A program made the position numbers and the translations under genes. Shown here piece by piece: positions 20,675 through 33,196 of a stretch of DNA of 64,000 bases. Positions within the stretch are counted from its first letter, which is position 1. Every line of letters starts with the position of its first letter. The notes beneath the pieces were generated by a model. That model saw only the letters and a list, made by a program, of their open reading frames with translations. It was not told the origin of the DNA and did no database searches. The stretch comes from Corylus avellana (lineage: Eukaryota; Streptophyta; Magnoliopsida; Fagales; Betulaceae): the NCBI RefSeq assembly GCF_901000735.1, contig NC_081546.1:9574254-9638253 (forward strand). The letters are read 5' to 3'.

Positions 20675-23600
20675 ATGGCTCACCTACTCGCCTCTGCGCT
20701 GCTCGTCTATTGGTCCCTAATCGGACTCTCCTCCGCCCTCCACCACTTGACCCACTCCTCCGATCATTCGCTCAGGCCCATGATTCTTCCCCTCTATCTC
20801 TCTTCCCCTAATCTTTCCCATTCTCATCATCATAATCGCCGCCGGAATCTCCAGAATTCCGCCCCCCCCAACGCTCGCATGAGACTCTACGACGATCTCC
20901 TATCCAACGGGTTCTCTCTAACTCTCTCAATCTTTTCCGGATTGCTCTTTTTCTTGATTTAATTTTTTTGTTGCATTCTAATATGTACTATTTCATTGTT
21001 AATTTGGTGTTAATTATCGTTGAGATTTGTGGATTTTGGTTTTGCAGTTACTATACGACGCGGCTGTGGATTGGGTCCCCTCCACAGCAATTCGCACTTA
21101 TTGTGGATACGGGAAGCACTGTGACGTACGTTCCGTGCTCTGACTGTGGACACTGTGGGATGCATCAGGTTTGGCTTTGCTTTTAATGCTGTTCGTTTTA
21201 GTTATTGATGGCAATTGCTTTCTCTGTTATCTAGGGCTTGTAATTTTGTTTTGCTAGCTTGCAATTTATGATTATCCATCAGATTGATCTTTCTTTCTTT
21301 CTTTATTTTTCTTATATAAGCTGTAAGCAGCATTTTATTCTTTGTAGACTAGCGAATCATGATCTCTGCACATGGCTTAGGAAAGCCTTTAAGCCATAAT
21401 TATCAGCATATACTAGTTAGTACATGATAAAATGATTCAAGTTTCATATGATTTTTTTTTTTTTTTTGATTGCCTGTAGACTTTGAAATAAGCTTTGGAA
21501 ATGGATGGTCACTGATGTTGTGGATAGACTTCTTATTTTTCTCAATTTGGTGAATGATTGATTAATTGATATATTGTTTGCAAAATTTAGTGGAAGATGG
21601 TTAAAGCTAATATTATGTTGACATCCAGGATCCGAGGTTCCAACCAGACTTGTCTAGCACATATCAACCAATAAAGTGCAGTATTAGTTGTAACTGTGAC
21701 AGTGCTGAACGTCAATGCACTTATGAGAGACGGTATGCTGAAATGAGCTCTAGCAGTGGCGTGCTTGGTGAGGACATCATTTCCTTTGGCAATGAAAGTG
21801 AACTTGTGCCCCAGCGTGCTGTTTTTGGTTGTGAAAACATGGAAACTGGTGATCTTTACACCCAACGCGCTGATGGCATAATGGGTTTGGGTCGTGGTCG
21901 GCTTAGTGTGATGGATCAACTTGTTGACAAGGGTGTTATTAGTGACTCATTTTCATTATGTTATGGTGGGATGGAGGTAGGCGGGGGTGCCATGATTCTT
22001 GGTGGTATTTCTTCTCCCCCTGATATGGTATTTACCCATTCAGACCCTTTTCGCAGGTGAAATACTTTTAGAAACATCATAAGTATATATTTGTTTATAG
22101 TTAGAATCCATTTTGTGCATCTCACACGTATGCTTTAGTATTGGGATATCAACAGCCCATATTACAATATCGAGTTGAAGGAAATACATGTTGCTGGGAA
22201 GCCATTGAAGTTAAGCCCAAGAATCTTTGATGGAAAGCATGGAACAGTCCTGGATAGTGGAACTACATATGCTTACCTTCCAAAAGAAGCTTTCCACGCA
22301 TTTAAGAATGCTGTAAGAGTTTATGGCTCTGGGTTTCATCCTCTCTTATAGTGTATTTACTTTTATAGTCAAATTCATTCGCCTGGCAAAGGAAAGAGTA
22401 AGGATGTAAAAGTCTCAATTTTAGGATGTAATGAGTTTTGTATATACGGGTAACCTTTATACAAGTAAAGCAAGTTTGTTTAGAAGACCAAACAGGCACA
22501 AGAAATTACTCTTTTCTACAATGTAGAACAAGAATGTGTGTGGTACGGAGTATTGATATGGCTTACTATAGATTTGAATTATAAGAATTCCAACACTTTT
22601 TCTATAGAAAATAAAGCTTGCTTTCCTGTACCCTAACTGTTGATGCTGTGAAGTGCTCTACTGAGGAAGATACCTTTTAACAGTTGGAAGCTGTTGTGTG
22701 CTGTGATCTAACACTAAATTCTTCTATCACTGTCATTGACTAAAACCAGTTACTCCAAGTATTCTCGTGTGTTGCTAATTGGTTTTCAGTTGTAGATTAC
22801 CTGACCCAAAATTCTTGTTTCTTTAGCTCTTTCAACTTTTCTTTTTGCATAGAATAGTATTGAATACTTGGTTGATGGGAATTATATGTGATACACAGGT
22901 GATGAAGAAAACTGGTTCCCTCAAACAAATTCACGGTCCAGATCCAAATTTTAATGATTTTTGTTTTTCTGGTGCTGGAAGGTACTACTAAAACTAGAGA
23001 GACATAAGTTGAGTTTAAGCACCTGTTTCTTATTGGTTGCCCTGAAATTACGTCTGAATGTCTTTGCTTGCATTTTGCTTAGGGATGTTTCCCAACTATC
23101 GAAAGCTTTTCCTCAGGTTGATATGGTATTCAGCAATGGAAAAAAGTTGTCATTGTCTCCAGAGAACTACTTGTTCCGGGTAAGTTGACTACTCTCCTTG
23201 AGTTTTGTCTCCTGGTGGGAGAATAATGGTTGTTTTTGTACAATCTATTATTGTTTCAAATGTTGTTAAGCACACGTGTATATTTACTCTGTTTGTTCTT
23301 TCCTTTTTTTTTTCTTCTTGGTGTTATTAAAGCATACAAAGGTTAGTGGTGCATATTGCCTTGGAATTTTTCCAAATGGAGATGATGCGACTACTCTTCT
23401 AGGAGGTATGTTTAATTTTGTATGGAATATGTTGTTCTTATTTTGCAATTAGTTCTCGCATTTGTTCTGACCAAAAGTCCATTTTTTCTCAAACCTGCTT
23501 GTGCTGACTAATGTGAAGTCAAACAATAATTTCATCTCTCTCCACACAAAGGGTATCTCTGTTAATTTTTCTTGATTTGTGACAGGGATTATTGTTCGTA

Positions 23601-26600
23601 ATACCCTTGTGACTTATGATCGGGAGAACGATAAGGTTGGCTTCTGGAAAACTAATTGTTCTGAACTATGGAAGAGTTTGCATTACCTTGGTCCTCCTCC
23701 CCCATCTCCTTTGGCTTCCCATAGCCAGAATACAACTGTAGGAATTCCTCCAACCGTAGCTCCAACGGGATTGCCTCCTTCCATAGCCCCATATGGAATG
23801 CCTCAAAATGTTTCCCCAGGTAGTGTAAGTCTCAACCATGCACATACCTTTTTATGTTGCCTTTTCAAATTCAGACATGTATCCTCAATTATTTCTTTAG
23901 GTTCTTGCTAGACATTTAACTGTTGCAATGATTTGCAATATATTGAGCTTCTATTTCTTGCAATTTAAAATTAGATGAACTCTTCTGTAGTTAAAAATAT
24001 TGAATTGAAGATTCTCCTTGATGTATGTTTGTTGTTCTCTCCTGTTATTATTATAAGCAAGATTCTCTTTTTAGTTGGTTTTATGTGATTTTGCATTGAA
24101 AGTTTTGCTGTTATTACAGAGTCGCAACTTGCTTTTATGTTGCCACTTCGACTGATGTGTCTGATGTTATTTTTACCATATCTCATATGTAGGTGAATTT
24201 CAAATTGGACTGATTACATTTGATATGATGCTTAGCATCAACAACTCTAATATGAAGCCAAATTTCACCGAGCTTACAGAGTTTATCGCTCATGCACTGG
24301 ATGTTAAAGTTTCACAGGTATAGTTTAGCTATTTTTCCTCTAGGCATGGTTTAAGATTTTCTAATGAAGATGTTTCTATTTTAAAGCACTTATTTGAAAC
24401 TTTATACTGTATAATTTAGGGTTAGGAATTCAAATTGGACTTTTCAAGTGCTTTTATATGAGTTTACTTGGTTACCCTTTCCCCTCAACTATTAATGGTT
24501 TAAATTGTATTAATTCTAAAAATCCCAAACTAATTTTTCTTGGTCCCGTCTTTTAGCAGTTGTTGATACGTAGCTCAAGAGAATCTCAATTCTCAGTTTG
24601 TATCTAATGTCATCAGCAGAGGTTTTTTTTTTTTTTTTTTTAACTGAATATATATATAAAAAAAAAAATTATATATATTATACTTGTGGAAATTAAGTTG
24701 AATATACTAGTGGAAAATAAATTGAATGTACTAGGAAAAGGCTAGCTCTGCATTTCTTGATCTCATGTGGTTTGAAGTTTTCATTTAAAAGGGAAAAGTC
24801 CATAAACTTTCCTCAAACTACCACCCAATTGACAATGTTTGCCACAAATTTTAGGGTAAATGAAAACAGCACAGCAGGCCGCGTGCAAAAAAATTTATTT
24901 TTAATTAAAAAAAAAAAAAAAAAATTGCACAGGCGTGCTAAGCACACCGTGTGCTGTGAATCATTGCCCCAAACTTTAAATTGCAACAATGTTTCCCCAA
25001 AATTACCAAAAATTGTCAATGTCCCCCATAATGATGAAAATACCATTAATAAAATTAAAAAAAGAAAGAAAAAAAGGAGTGGAAACTTTTGTTAAAAAAA
25101 AAAATTATTTTTTTAAAGAAAAAAAATTATTATTTTTTTCTTGAATTTATAGAGATATTTTTGTCTTATTTACCAAAATTTATGGTCATTTTTGTCTTTT
25201 TGCTGGCCTTAGGGGGGACATTGGCAATTTTTGGGTAATTTGGGGGAGACATTCTCCTAATTGAAATATTGGAGGGAACATTGTTAATTGAATAGTAGTT
25301 TTAGAAGGATATGTGGATTCTTCCCAATTTAAAATAAATGGATTGGAGTTGGGGGTATAGCCATGAACAGGCACTCAACTTAATCCAACCAAACCTATTG
25401 CAGCCAGCTTAGTTTCACCTTTTGTGTCCAGCCATTATTACGGCGTGCCAGTTTCTTTGAATGTTTCTTTGTTATGGCAAGTTGTATGTCAAATTAACTT
25501 AATCTATTGGTAATGCCCTCTGTTTGATTTCAGGTTCATTTATTGAATTTCATCCATAAAGAAAACGTTTCCCTTATCAAATGGGCTATCCTCCCAGATG
25601 AATCTGCTGATTACATATCTAATACCACAGCAATGGTAATGCTACTCATGATCTGAAGTACATGCAACTGTAGCCATTCCATCAACTCAGTATAGTGCTT
25701 TACCTAATGCGTATTTATATTTGTGCAGAGCATAATTCAGCGCCTAAAGGAACATCGTTTGCAGCTTCCTGAGAAATTTGGAAGTTATCAGCTGGTTGAA
25801 GTGAACGTCAAGCCTCCAGTAAAGCCGTATGTTCTTTCATTTTCTCTAGTTATTATTTTCTTCTTACTTTACATAGATGGTTTTTTCCTTTCTGCTTATC
25901 CTTTACCACTGGATCCAGATTCATGTGTAGCAAAGCAGGAATCTCATCATTTCTAACTAATGAAGGCCAGAGTCTTTAATTAAAAAGCTCTTTTAGAAGC
26001 AAAATATTTTATATTGCTCTTGGATTTCAGAATCTGGAACAAAGAGGGGTTTGGACTGTAGTCACTACCATAAAATGCTTGAATATTGTCAACAACGCAT
26101 GAAGGCCTAGAATTATTAGGTAGCATAGAAAGAAATTATAAAAAAGATAGAAGCTTTTGCTTTAAGAAAGCATTTGGCAAATGATCTTAGATAACACCTT
26201 TCTTTGAAATTAAAGGCTCTTATCAATCTAGGAACTTTGCTAACATCACTACATCAGGAGTGTTTTTTCATATCTCATTCAAGCAAATTAGGCAAAGTAT
26301 TAAAAATAAAAATTCGTTACTTCAAGTTCCTACATCCAAATGCAGCATATGCAATATCAAGGAAATGTGTTGGAACAAATGACTTATATTCTCTCAGGCA
26401 TAAAGAGTAATACTGAAACTACTGGTTCATTGGGTGTAATTAGTTTACGTGGGCCTGGGAACAAATAGGTTGTGGGGGTATTTTGGGGTTTTCTAAAATA
26501 CTTGTAACTAGGGTTTTCCTATAAATATGTTATGTTGTAACCCTAAATTATCGAATAGTAAAATATAACTGCACTCTTCTATAGACGTAGGCATTTTGCC

Positions 26601-28082
26601 GAATCACATAAATCTGTGTCTCAACTCTCTCTTTTCGATTCCATATTATTCATCTTTGCTGTAAACGGTAATAACAAAAAATCATTGTTGGTGAGGGTCA
26701 AATCGAAATCCAGGAAATCCATATAACACCCATGCAGCCTCACTCCCACTCCATGACCTCTCCTAGGAAAGTCATACTGTAGAAGTAATACAGATGGACT
26801 TGTCTGGTTTTTTATTTGTTTTTGTGTTTCTTTCCTTTTCTTTAACAATGCAATACGATTGCTTTAAAAAACAAAATTCTAAACAAAGTTTATCAGGCAA
26901 TGCATTTTTAATAATTTACTTAGAAATAAAGATGTATCCTAGAGAAGAAGAGGGAGGGAGAGAGAGTGATATATATAGGACAGTCCTTGAATTTGGAGAT
27001 TGGGTTTACCGGTCAATAAATATAGGTGGGATATAACAGGTACTGGATCATAGAGTGCATTGTTCAGAAGACAATTTTAAGGATTATGAAATGTCTGGAA
27101 TTGAAATCATGCTAGAAGGCTAAAAATTCAGAGGTTCTGTCTAGATATTGTGAATGGTACCCGTAAACAGCAAGTTCTTTGTTTACTGTTGGCTTTGCAA
27201 ATCTCGAGGATTGCCTACGACTTCCCATATAAACGAGAGAGACTTGGTCCGTCATCAGTAGTAGTTCTTTATAAAAGTTAAAGGGTAAAATCCACTTATT
27301 CCCCTTAAACTATCACCCCAATAACAANNNNNNNNNNNNNNNNNNNNNNNNNNNNNNNNNNNNNNNNNNNNNNNNNNNNNNNNNNNNNNNNNNNNNNNNN
27401 NNNNNNNNNNNNNNNNNNNNNNNNNNNTTTTCAAAAAGACAAAAATACCCTTAAAATTTTGAAAAAACAATAAATTTATGTATTTTTGTTTTTATTTTAG
27501 TAAGGGTAATTTCGTTATTTTGTTAAAAGTGGTAGTAGATTGTCATTGTTTTGGTAGTTTGGGGGGTAGATTGTCATTAGGGTGGTAGTTTGAGGGGGTT
27601 AAGTGAATTTTACCAAAAATTAAATATGTGAATGCCATATACTTCTCTCTAGACCGAGCACCCTGATCTAGCAGCTTAAATAGTTAACTGTTCTCTTTGT
27701 GAAGTTTATATTAATTTTATGATTTATTTTTCGTATGTAGTCTTTTATTAATCTATCAATATCTGCAACCATATTGGCATTGTTTCTAGAGTGCTAGAGA
27801 TTCTTTTCCCCGGTTTTTGAAACAGATTTTTCTGCTTCATTTTCTTTTCATATTCACAATTGGAATCCTCTGGATAATTGCAGAACATGGTGGAAACAAA
27901 ACTATTGGGCAGTTGCTGTTGGAGTTTTGGTTACCCTGGTTCTTGGACTATCAATTTTTGGGGCATGGTTGATTTGGAGAGGTAGAAAACGAGAGCATGG
28001 TTCATATGAGCCTGTAGGTGCAATAGTACCAGAGCAAGAGCTTCAGCCACTTCAAACTTCTCCAGCGATTGATGATTTATAG
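20675..28082 (+). CDS. Membrane-anchored aspartic protease (A1B, nepenthesin-like), 12 exons
   Basis: Coding exons, all with GT-AG borders that keep frame: 20675-20910, 21048-21168, 21629-22056, 22156-22312, 22899-22981, 23083-23179, 23333-23405, 23586-23819, 24193-24317, 25534-25635, 25729-25826, 27884-28082. Together 1953 nt, 650 residues. The protein has an N-terminal signal segment (about residues 1-21), the first catalytic motif VDTGST with Asp99, and a Cys-rich nepenthesin-type insert after it (CSDCGHC, then CNCDSAERQC). The second catalytic motif is LDSGTT with Asp295. A Pro-rich linker is encoded by exon 8. A hydrophobic membrane segment at about 593-616 is followed by a basic stop-transfer WRGRKRE and a short cytosolic tail. 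Length and layout match the plant aspartic proteases that keep a C-terminal transmembrane anchor, so it is likely a surface or endomembrane protease. Substrates are unknown. The start codon is the first ATG after the CT-rich leader. Introns 9 and 11 hold transposons, and intron 11 contains an assembly gap that does not touch coding sequence. Confidence 0.95.
24785..25335. mobile_element. Inverted-repeat MITE in intron 9
   Basis: The left arm, ctcaaactaccacccaattg then acaatgtttgcc, faces a right arm with gacattggcaatttttggg and acattgttaattgaatagta. Arms are imperfect and interrupted by A-rich and T-rich runs. It accounts for about half of the 1.2-kb intron. Confidence 0.55.
26431..26685 (+). 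mobile_element. Copia solo LTR in intron 11
   Basis: The order of motifs is that of a common plant copia LTR: tttacgtgggcctggg, attttggggttttc, the TATA box cctataaatatg, then agacgtaggcattttgccga and aatctgtgtctcaactctct. No primer site or internal region follows, so it is a solo LTR or fragment. The ends are approximate. Confidence 0.65.
27282..27614. mobile_element. Mutator-like inverted-repeat MITE in intron 11, containing the gap
   Basis: The left end agggtaaaatccactta and the right end ttaagtgaattttacc are complements, as are the inner aaactatcaccccaataaca and tgtcattagggtggtagttt. The flanks aaaagttaa and aaaaattaa are a 9-bp duplication with one change. Same family as 42020-42387. 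The centre is replaced by 100 N. Confidence 0.8.
27328..27427. other. Assembly gap, 100 N
   Basis: It lies at the centre of an inverted-repeat element in intron 11, so coding sequence is not affected. One hundred N is a usual placeholder for unknown size. Confidence 1.
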
Positions 28083-29110
28083 TGTATAGATTTCTTAAAT
28101 TTTTTGATTTAGGGAGGAAATATTGTGCTAGGTAGCTTCAAATTTGACTAAATAATGATTATTCAAGCTAATGATTTCCTGGAGATAAAATCTGCGCTTC
28201 CTCCATTGTTGTACACTGATAAAGAAAAACGAGAAAGTAGAAAGAAAAGTAGTAGAAATGCTCATAGTTTTGGATATTAATACATGTAGAAAGCTACATT
28301 TTGATGGAGTAAAACCAATTACAAAGTATATTCATTATACAAGATATATTTGGTCCATCTATGGAGCTACTTAAAACTTATTACTTGAAGACAGCAATCC
28401 TTTTCTTTGGATCTCTAATGCTACTAAGAATTATTGGTGCTATTGCGAGTATAATATTTGTGTAATTTACTTGGCAGAAAAAAGCAATTCTAAATGAGAT
28501 TGAAATGATTTCAAGCCAACTTTGCTTTTCTTCTTTATTTTTTTTCCCCGCATATTACAACAGAGGATGGGGAGAGGGACTAAAAATATAAAATACTTTT
28601 CAACAAATAAAGCAAAAAACATAAAATACTTTTCAAAAAACAAACACAACACAGTTTTTGAAAAACTTCTCACGCCTTTTTTATAAAAATATTTTCACAA
28701 AGTACATGCTCTTTTTTTTTTTAAGGTATTACTTGTAAGAAGTTAAAAATTTAAAAATTAGAGAGGTAGTTGTACGGCCATCTTAGCGGAGGAGAAAGAC
28801 CATCTTTAGAACTCATGCCAAATGAGGAAGTTGGTGGCTACCAGGACACTATAGGCCTGCAAAAGATTCAAGCTCAAAATCCCACTAGACACAAAAACTC
28901 ACATGAATGCAATCAATAACATTTCATTTGAATTGCAAACAATAGTGATAATCATGACTTCAATAGCAACAATTGCAGTTTCCATTATAAATGATAAGTA
29001 TAGATTCTATGACAATGATTATGGTTGTTCCATTTGTGATGATAATACACCTAGTTTCGACAATAGCCATGTTAATGTGTTTAGGGATGATAACCATGTC
29101 ACTTTCAATA
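28083..29110. other. 3' region of the protease gene and intergenic DNA
   Basis: The first few hundred bases must hold the 3' untranslated region. No convincing single polyadenylation signal stands out. From about 28900 the sequence becomes a loose ataatnatgac-like low-complexity stretch that leads into the repeat that follows. Confidence 0.4.
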
Positions 29111-29114
29111 GTAA

Positions 29115-29440
29115 TAATGGATGTGCGCTATGTGTCGAATAGTAGTAGTAGTTCTGCGTCGGTAGTAATAGTATATGCGCATTGTGCGTTCAGTAAAAAT
29201 ATTATATGCACGTTTAACAATAATAGTTGATGCGCATCCATCAGTAATAGCAAATGTGCGTTCAACAATAATAGTCAATGCGCCATCTATCAATAATGGT
29301 AGACGCATGTTGTGCATCCATTAGTAATAGTAGCTAAATGTCTAACATTAATAACAGTTGTGCGTTCAGAAATAATAGTAAATACGCACTGCACGTCCAT
29401 CAATAATGGTAGATGCACGTTCATCCATTAGTGGTAAAAA
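29115..29440. repeat. Degenerate tandem repeat, TGCGCGTTCAATAATAGTA type
   Basis: About twelve imperfect units of about 20-30 bp alternate (t)gcgcgttca or gcatccatca with ataatagtaga. No frame is conserved across units. Confidence 0.65.
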
Positions 29441-31028
29441 TTGACAATTCCAATAACAATAATATTGATAATTTGTATTAGTAATGATGGTAAAAAGAAC
29501 AACAATAACAAGTTCTAATAACAACTGTAGTGTTGACAATTGGAAAATAGCTTTTATATTGATCCGAATAATGACATAGAATTGAGAAAATAAGGAGTGA
29601 TTAAGGAAGAGGGGATGCGACTTTATAGTCTTGCAGCAGTGAATGACATAACCTCAAATCGATATTAATGAATCTACCAAGGCTACGTATTGATGAAAAA
29701 AATAAGGTGCTGTTTATAGTTGGGTGAGATGGGGAATTCTCTCTCTCTCTCTTCTCTTGCTTGGAGATTGTGGACCAATCCCTTTTATATGGTTGAAAAG
29801 TTTTTGTCGAGCGGAAAGGAGAGATAGAAAGAGGAGGAAAAAAAGTTTCCAAGGTTTCTAATAAGGGAGCAAGATGGCTTCCCCCTCTTTTGATTTTGTG
29901 TTTTTGGGTGAATGTATCCCATTGGGTATGTTGTCCTCCCCTTAGCTTGGGTTATGGTCTCTTTTAGAAGAGAGTGAACCTTCCTTCAAGCAATATAAAA
30001 GAAAACGAGAGAAATGAATGATGTGATACCACCCTTTTCATTTTGCACAGCGGGTTATAGGGTTTCTCATGCATGACCTTGCTTCTCAAATGTACCAAAG
30101 GTGCTTTCAAGGTGCATTAATAGTTGCAAATACCTGAAATGGTGACTTGTCAGGGCTCAAGAAACCTAGTTGAAATTTAATTAATCATTCAACTTGATAT
30201 ATACAAAATTTGTTTCAAATTTCCTATGACACATTTATTGTGCCAAGCCTCACAATGTGTGGTCATGTTCGATCGGATTATCAGGTTCCGTTTATGTCAT
30301 TTTACGGGATTGTGATTGTCCGACATCCTTATGGCCATGTAGTAGCAACTTCCCAATGATCTTTTTGGTTGAAAAATGGCCTTGGTAGGCACCCCTTTAC
30401 ATTGGGTCCTTTTTAGGTCATTGGACTAGCTCTAGTGGAGAAAAAGACTTATGGGTTGAAGTCCGACTTTGACCCACATCCCCTTGTAGGTCATGAGTCC
30501 AATAAAATACGATATAAGCGTCGAGCCTAATAAAATATGAGTATTGTTGATGGAGACCTTGCAAGCCTTTTTTTAATTAATAAAAACTTTAGCCCAAAAC
30601 TTAGATTCAATTTGATTGTGATATGATTCTAAGCGTGCATCTAACTGTTTCCATCAAATAGCTGACAACATGGATAACTTTAATTAGAAAATTGAAAAAT
30701 GAGATTTTAATATCAAAAACACAAAAATTGCAGCGCCTCATCATAATCTCAGACCGAAAAAAAAGAAAAAAGGAAAGAAAAGAAAGAGAGAAAGAATAGT
30801 AAGAGGGAGTGAAAGTAAGAGAGATGTGGGTGGATCAACTAAAGTCCACGACTTTTTTAAATTTTAGATCGTAGGAGTGCCACGTGGAATGTGCCATTTG
30901 GCCAACATAAAGTAGAAAGCAAACCACTAACAAACAAAAGTGGCTGTTACGTCGTACAGCGCACGTGAAAATGCCGCGCATGTAACCAGCTCAATACAAT
31001 AATATAATTATAACGGTACACCCCAAAT
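29441..31028. other. Intergenic DNA, no gene seen
   Basis: No coding frame, terminal repeats or RNA gene I can support. A G-box-like gccacgtgg occurs near 30880, but no gene starts beside it. Confidence 0.4.
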
Positions 31029-31038
31029 CCATTTTATT

Positions 31039-31160
31039 TTCTACTTTCTTTCTTTCTTTCTTTCTTTCTTTTTTTTTTTTTTTTTTTTTTTTTGTTGTTG
31101 AACTAGTGACATTCGCTTTATGAGGTGTGATTTCAAGTCAATTGAAATACCCGTCAAAAA
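31039..31160 (-). mobile_element. tRNA-derived SINE, minus strand
   Basis: Flanked by ccattttatt on both sides (31029-31038 and 31161-31170), an exact 10-bp target duplication. On the minus strand the body reads tcaattgacttgaaatcaca, then cctcataaagcgaatgtcac and tagttcaac, and ends in an A/G-rich tail (gaaa repeats and poly-A). The order and spacing match the SINE at 49981-50092 (cctcataaaatggagatcac, then tagttagaatccc). Confidence 0.75.
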
Positions 31161-31718
31161 CCATTTTATTGTAATTAACGGTGTATATAGTTCATTCGTT
31201 TATTTAAAATTTTTTAAATAATATGATAATATTATCATACAGCAATATCATTATATCCACAAAATATAATCTAAATTGTAAAATAAATTTTCTCAGTTTC
31301 ACTAAATCCACAAAATATAACATAACCTATAAAATATATCTTGTTTATTAAGGCAGTCAATTTCTAACACTGACTTTCAAATTTAATACGAACTCAAAAT
31401 AAAATTAATAAATTTTTATTAAAATTTTAACTTATTTAGTTAAATTAACTAAATTAAAATTAATTTATATAATCTTATATTTATATCTTAATTCACAAAG
31501 TACTAAATCTACCCTTGCACTAAAAGAAGAGCTAACTTTTAAAAAGAACCATAATTTAGAGTTACGTACAAGCATGACAGCTGGCTGCAAGCCACCCAAG
31601 GACGATAAGCAACCTCCTTAATGCGCCTGAATCTCTCCGGCCGTGGATTCGGCGGAGTAATTATTCAGTATTTTTAAAAAGTAACAATGCTCTGTTTTAG
31701 TGAATATCAGCGTCTGAA

Positions 31719-31721
<3 letters not shown>

Positions 31722-31763
<42 letters not shown>

Positions 31764-31765
31764 GT
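31722..31765. repeat. (CT)n(AT)n microsatellite
   Basis: Compound microsatellite 3' of the Snakin gene. It is present at the same place and almost the same length in copy 2 (39561-39600). Confidence 0.9.
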
Positions 31766-32125
31766 ATATATTTTGAAGTATTGACGTACTCGCAATTTGT
31801 CGGTGCCTTACTCTGCATGGAGAGAAAGGGAAGAAAGTAGAGAAAGACAAAAGTATTGTTTGGTAAAACGCAATTAATGAAGTAATTTATTGTGATAATA
31901 GTTACTGGAAAATGTAGTACAGATACATAGATCATCCACTGAGCATAATTTATAACCAAAGAATAATATATATATATATATATCACATTAACAAACACTC
32001 ACACTGCAGGACCCCCATTTATTTCTTCAATATATAATGAAATATTAACTGTCGCTAATATATTTTGACGGTCCATTCCAACATCCATGAGCCTAGAAAG
32101 AGAGAAAGATTTGATTGAATATATT

Positions 32126-32494
32126 TCAAGGGCACTTGGGTTTGCCCTTGGAGTTCTTGAGGTCTCTGTAGCAAGGACACTCGTCCTTGTTCCCATAAGT
32201 CCCAGAGGGCACGCACTGGCACTTGTCACAGCAAATTCCGCAGTACTTCAAGCACCGATCCTTCACGCCCGCATTCGCGCACCTCTCCCCGCACTTGGAG
32301 TCACAGAAGCCTTCATTTTTCACATTCAAAAACAGATCAAAATAATTAATTAGTTTACAAACTAAATCCTGCCCAAGAAATTAAACACAGTGGGCATGCA
32401 TGATCTTACTTGAACCAGCCATGGTGGCCTCGAAGAACGAGGAGGTGATGATGACAAGACATAGGAGCACAAAAGTTGCAGAAACGAGCTTCAT
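32126..32494 (-). CDS. Snakin/GASA cysteine-rich peptide, copy 1
   Basis: Two exons on the minus strand: 32494-32410 and 32310-32126, with a 99-bp GT-AG intron. The product is 89 residues. Residues 1-26 are a signal peptide (hydrophobic [14 protein letters not shown] core, likely cut after Ala26), leaving a 63-residue mature peptide, the length of snakin-1. The mature part has all 12 cysteines with the exact GASA spacing C-x3-C-x3-C-x8-C-x3-C-x2-CC-x2-C-x1-C-x11-C-x1-C-x12-C. It contains [10 protein letters not shown] and [10 protein letters not shown] and ends PKCP. This is the snakin-1/peamaclein subgroup: secreted, disulfide-rich peptides tied to antimicrobial defence and gibberellin-regulated growth. 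A TATA box lies about 100 bp upstream. The predicted protein and intron are identical to copy 2. Confidence 0.95.
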
Positions 32495-32592
32495 GTTTCT
32501 GGGTGTTAAAGGAAATGTGGGAAAAAAGATGTTTGGATGAAAGGAATTGTGTGTGTGTGTGTGTGAGGTGGTGAAGACGTGGAGATGGAGGA

Positions 32593-32604
32593 GTATTTAT
32601 AGTG
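32593..32604 (-). promoter_or_regulatory. TATA box of Snakin copy 1
   Basis: actataaatact on the minus strand, about 100 bp before the start codon. A (TG)n tract lies between it and the ATG and is longer here than in copy 2. Confidence 0.7.
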
Positions 32605-32997
32605 AGAAAAAGGGAGGGGCAGGTGAAATGTTAGGAAGCAAAATAAATAAACAAAGATATCAACTTGTTGATTACACTCTGTAAAAGCATGGTTTTGTTT
32701 TTAGAATCCAAATATTAATGTCTTGTGAAGAGGGATTCTTGGTCTTTATTTAGAAAATATTTTGACATAGTTGTTGGTGTGGCAGCTGTTCATTGGGCCT
32801 TTCTAATTAACATCTACTACGCAAGGGGCAGCTTAAATTTGTCTTATCTCAATGCTGAAGGTTACCGGAAGCTTCAAGATTTCAACCTACCTTTTCCACG
32901 CACAAGCTTGACAGATTTTCATCTAATTTTATCAAATTAATTATTAGATGGATTTCATTGTAGAGTAATGTTATTTAGTAAACTGTTGTATCATTTT

Positions 32998-33196
32998 AAT
33001 CAAGGATGAAGCCAGCTTTGAATTTATGACGTACCTAGGGCCAAAAAAATTTTAGGAGGGACCAATTGGCAAAAAAATACCTTAAATTATTTTTTTTTTA
33101 CCTTAATTTTTTTTTTGTGCCTTAAATTTTTTTTTTCTTTAATTGGGGGGGAGGGCAAGGCCACTACCGGTCTCACCCTAAATCCGTCTCTGATTA
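32998..33196. mobile_element. Decayed hAT-like MITE
   Basis: The ends caaggatgaagccagctt and aaatccgtctctg are weak complements in the style of plant hAT termini. The interior is the T-rich string common to such elements (ctagggccaaaaaaatttta). No clear target duplication. Also present in copy 2 (40841-41034). Confidence 0.4.

Noticed and set aside
28903..29230. Two overlapping 79-codon frames
   Set aside because: Low-complexity and tandem repeat sequence, no domain.
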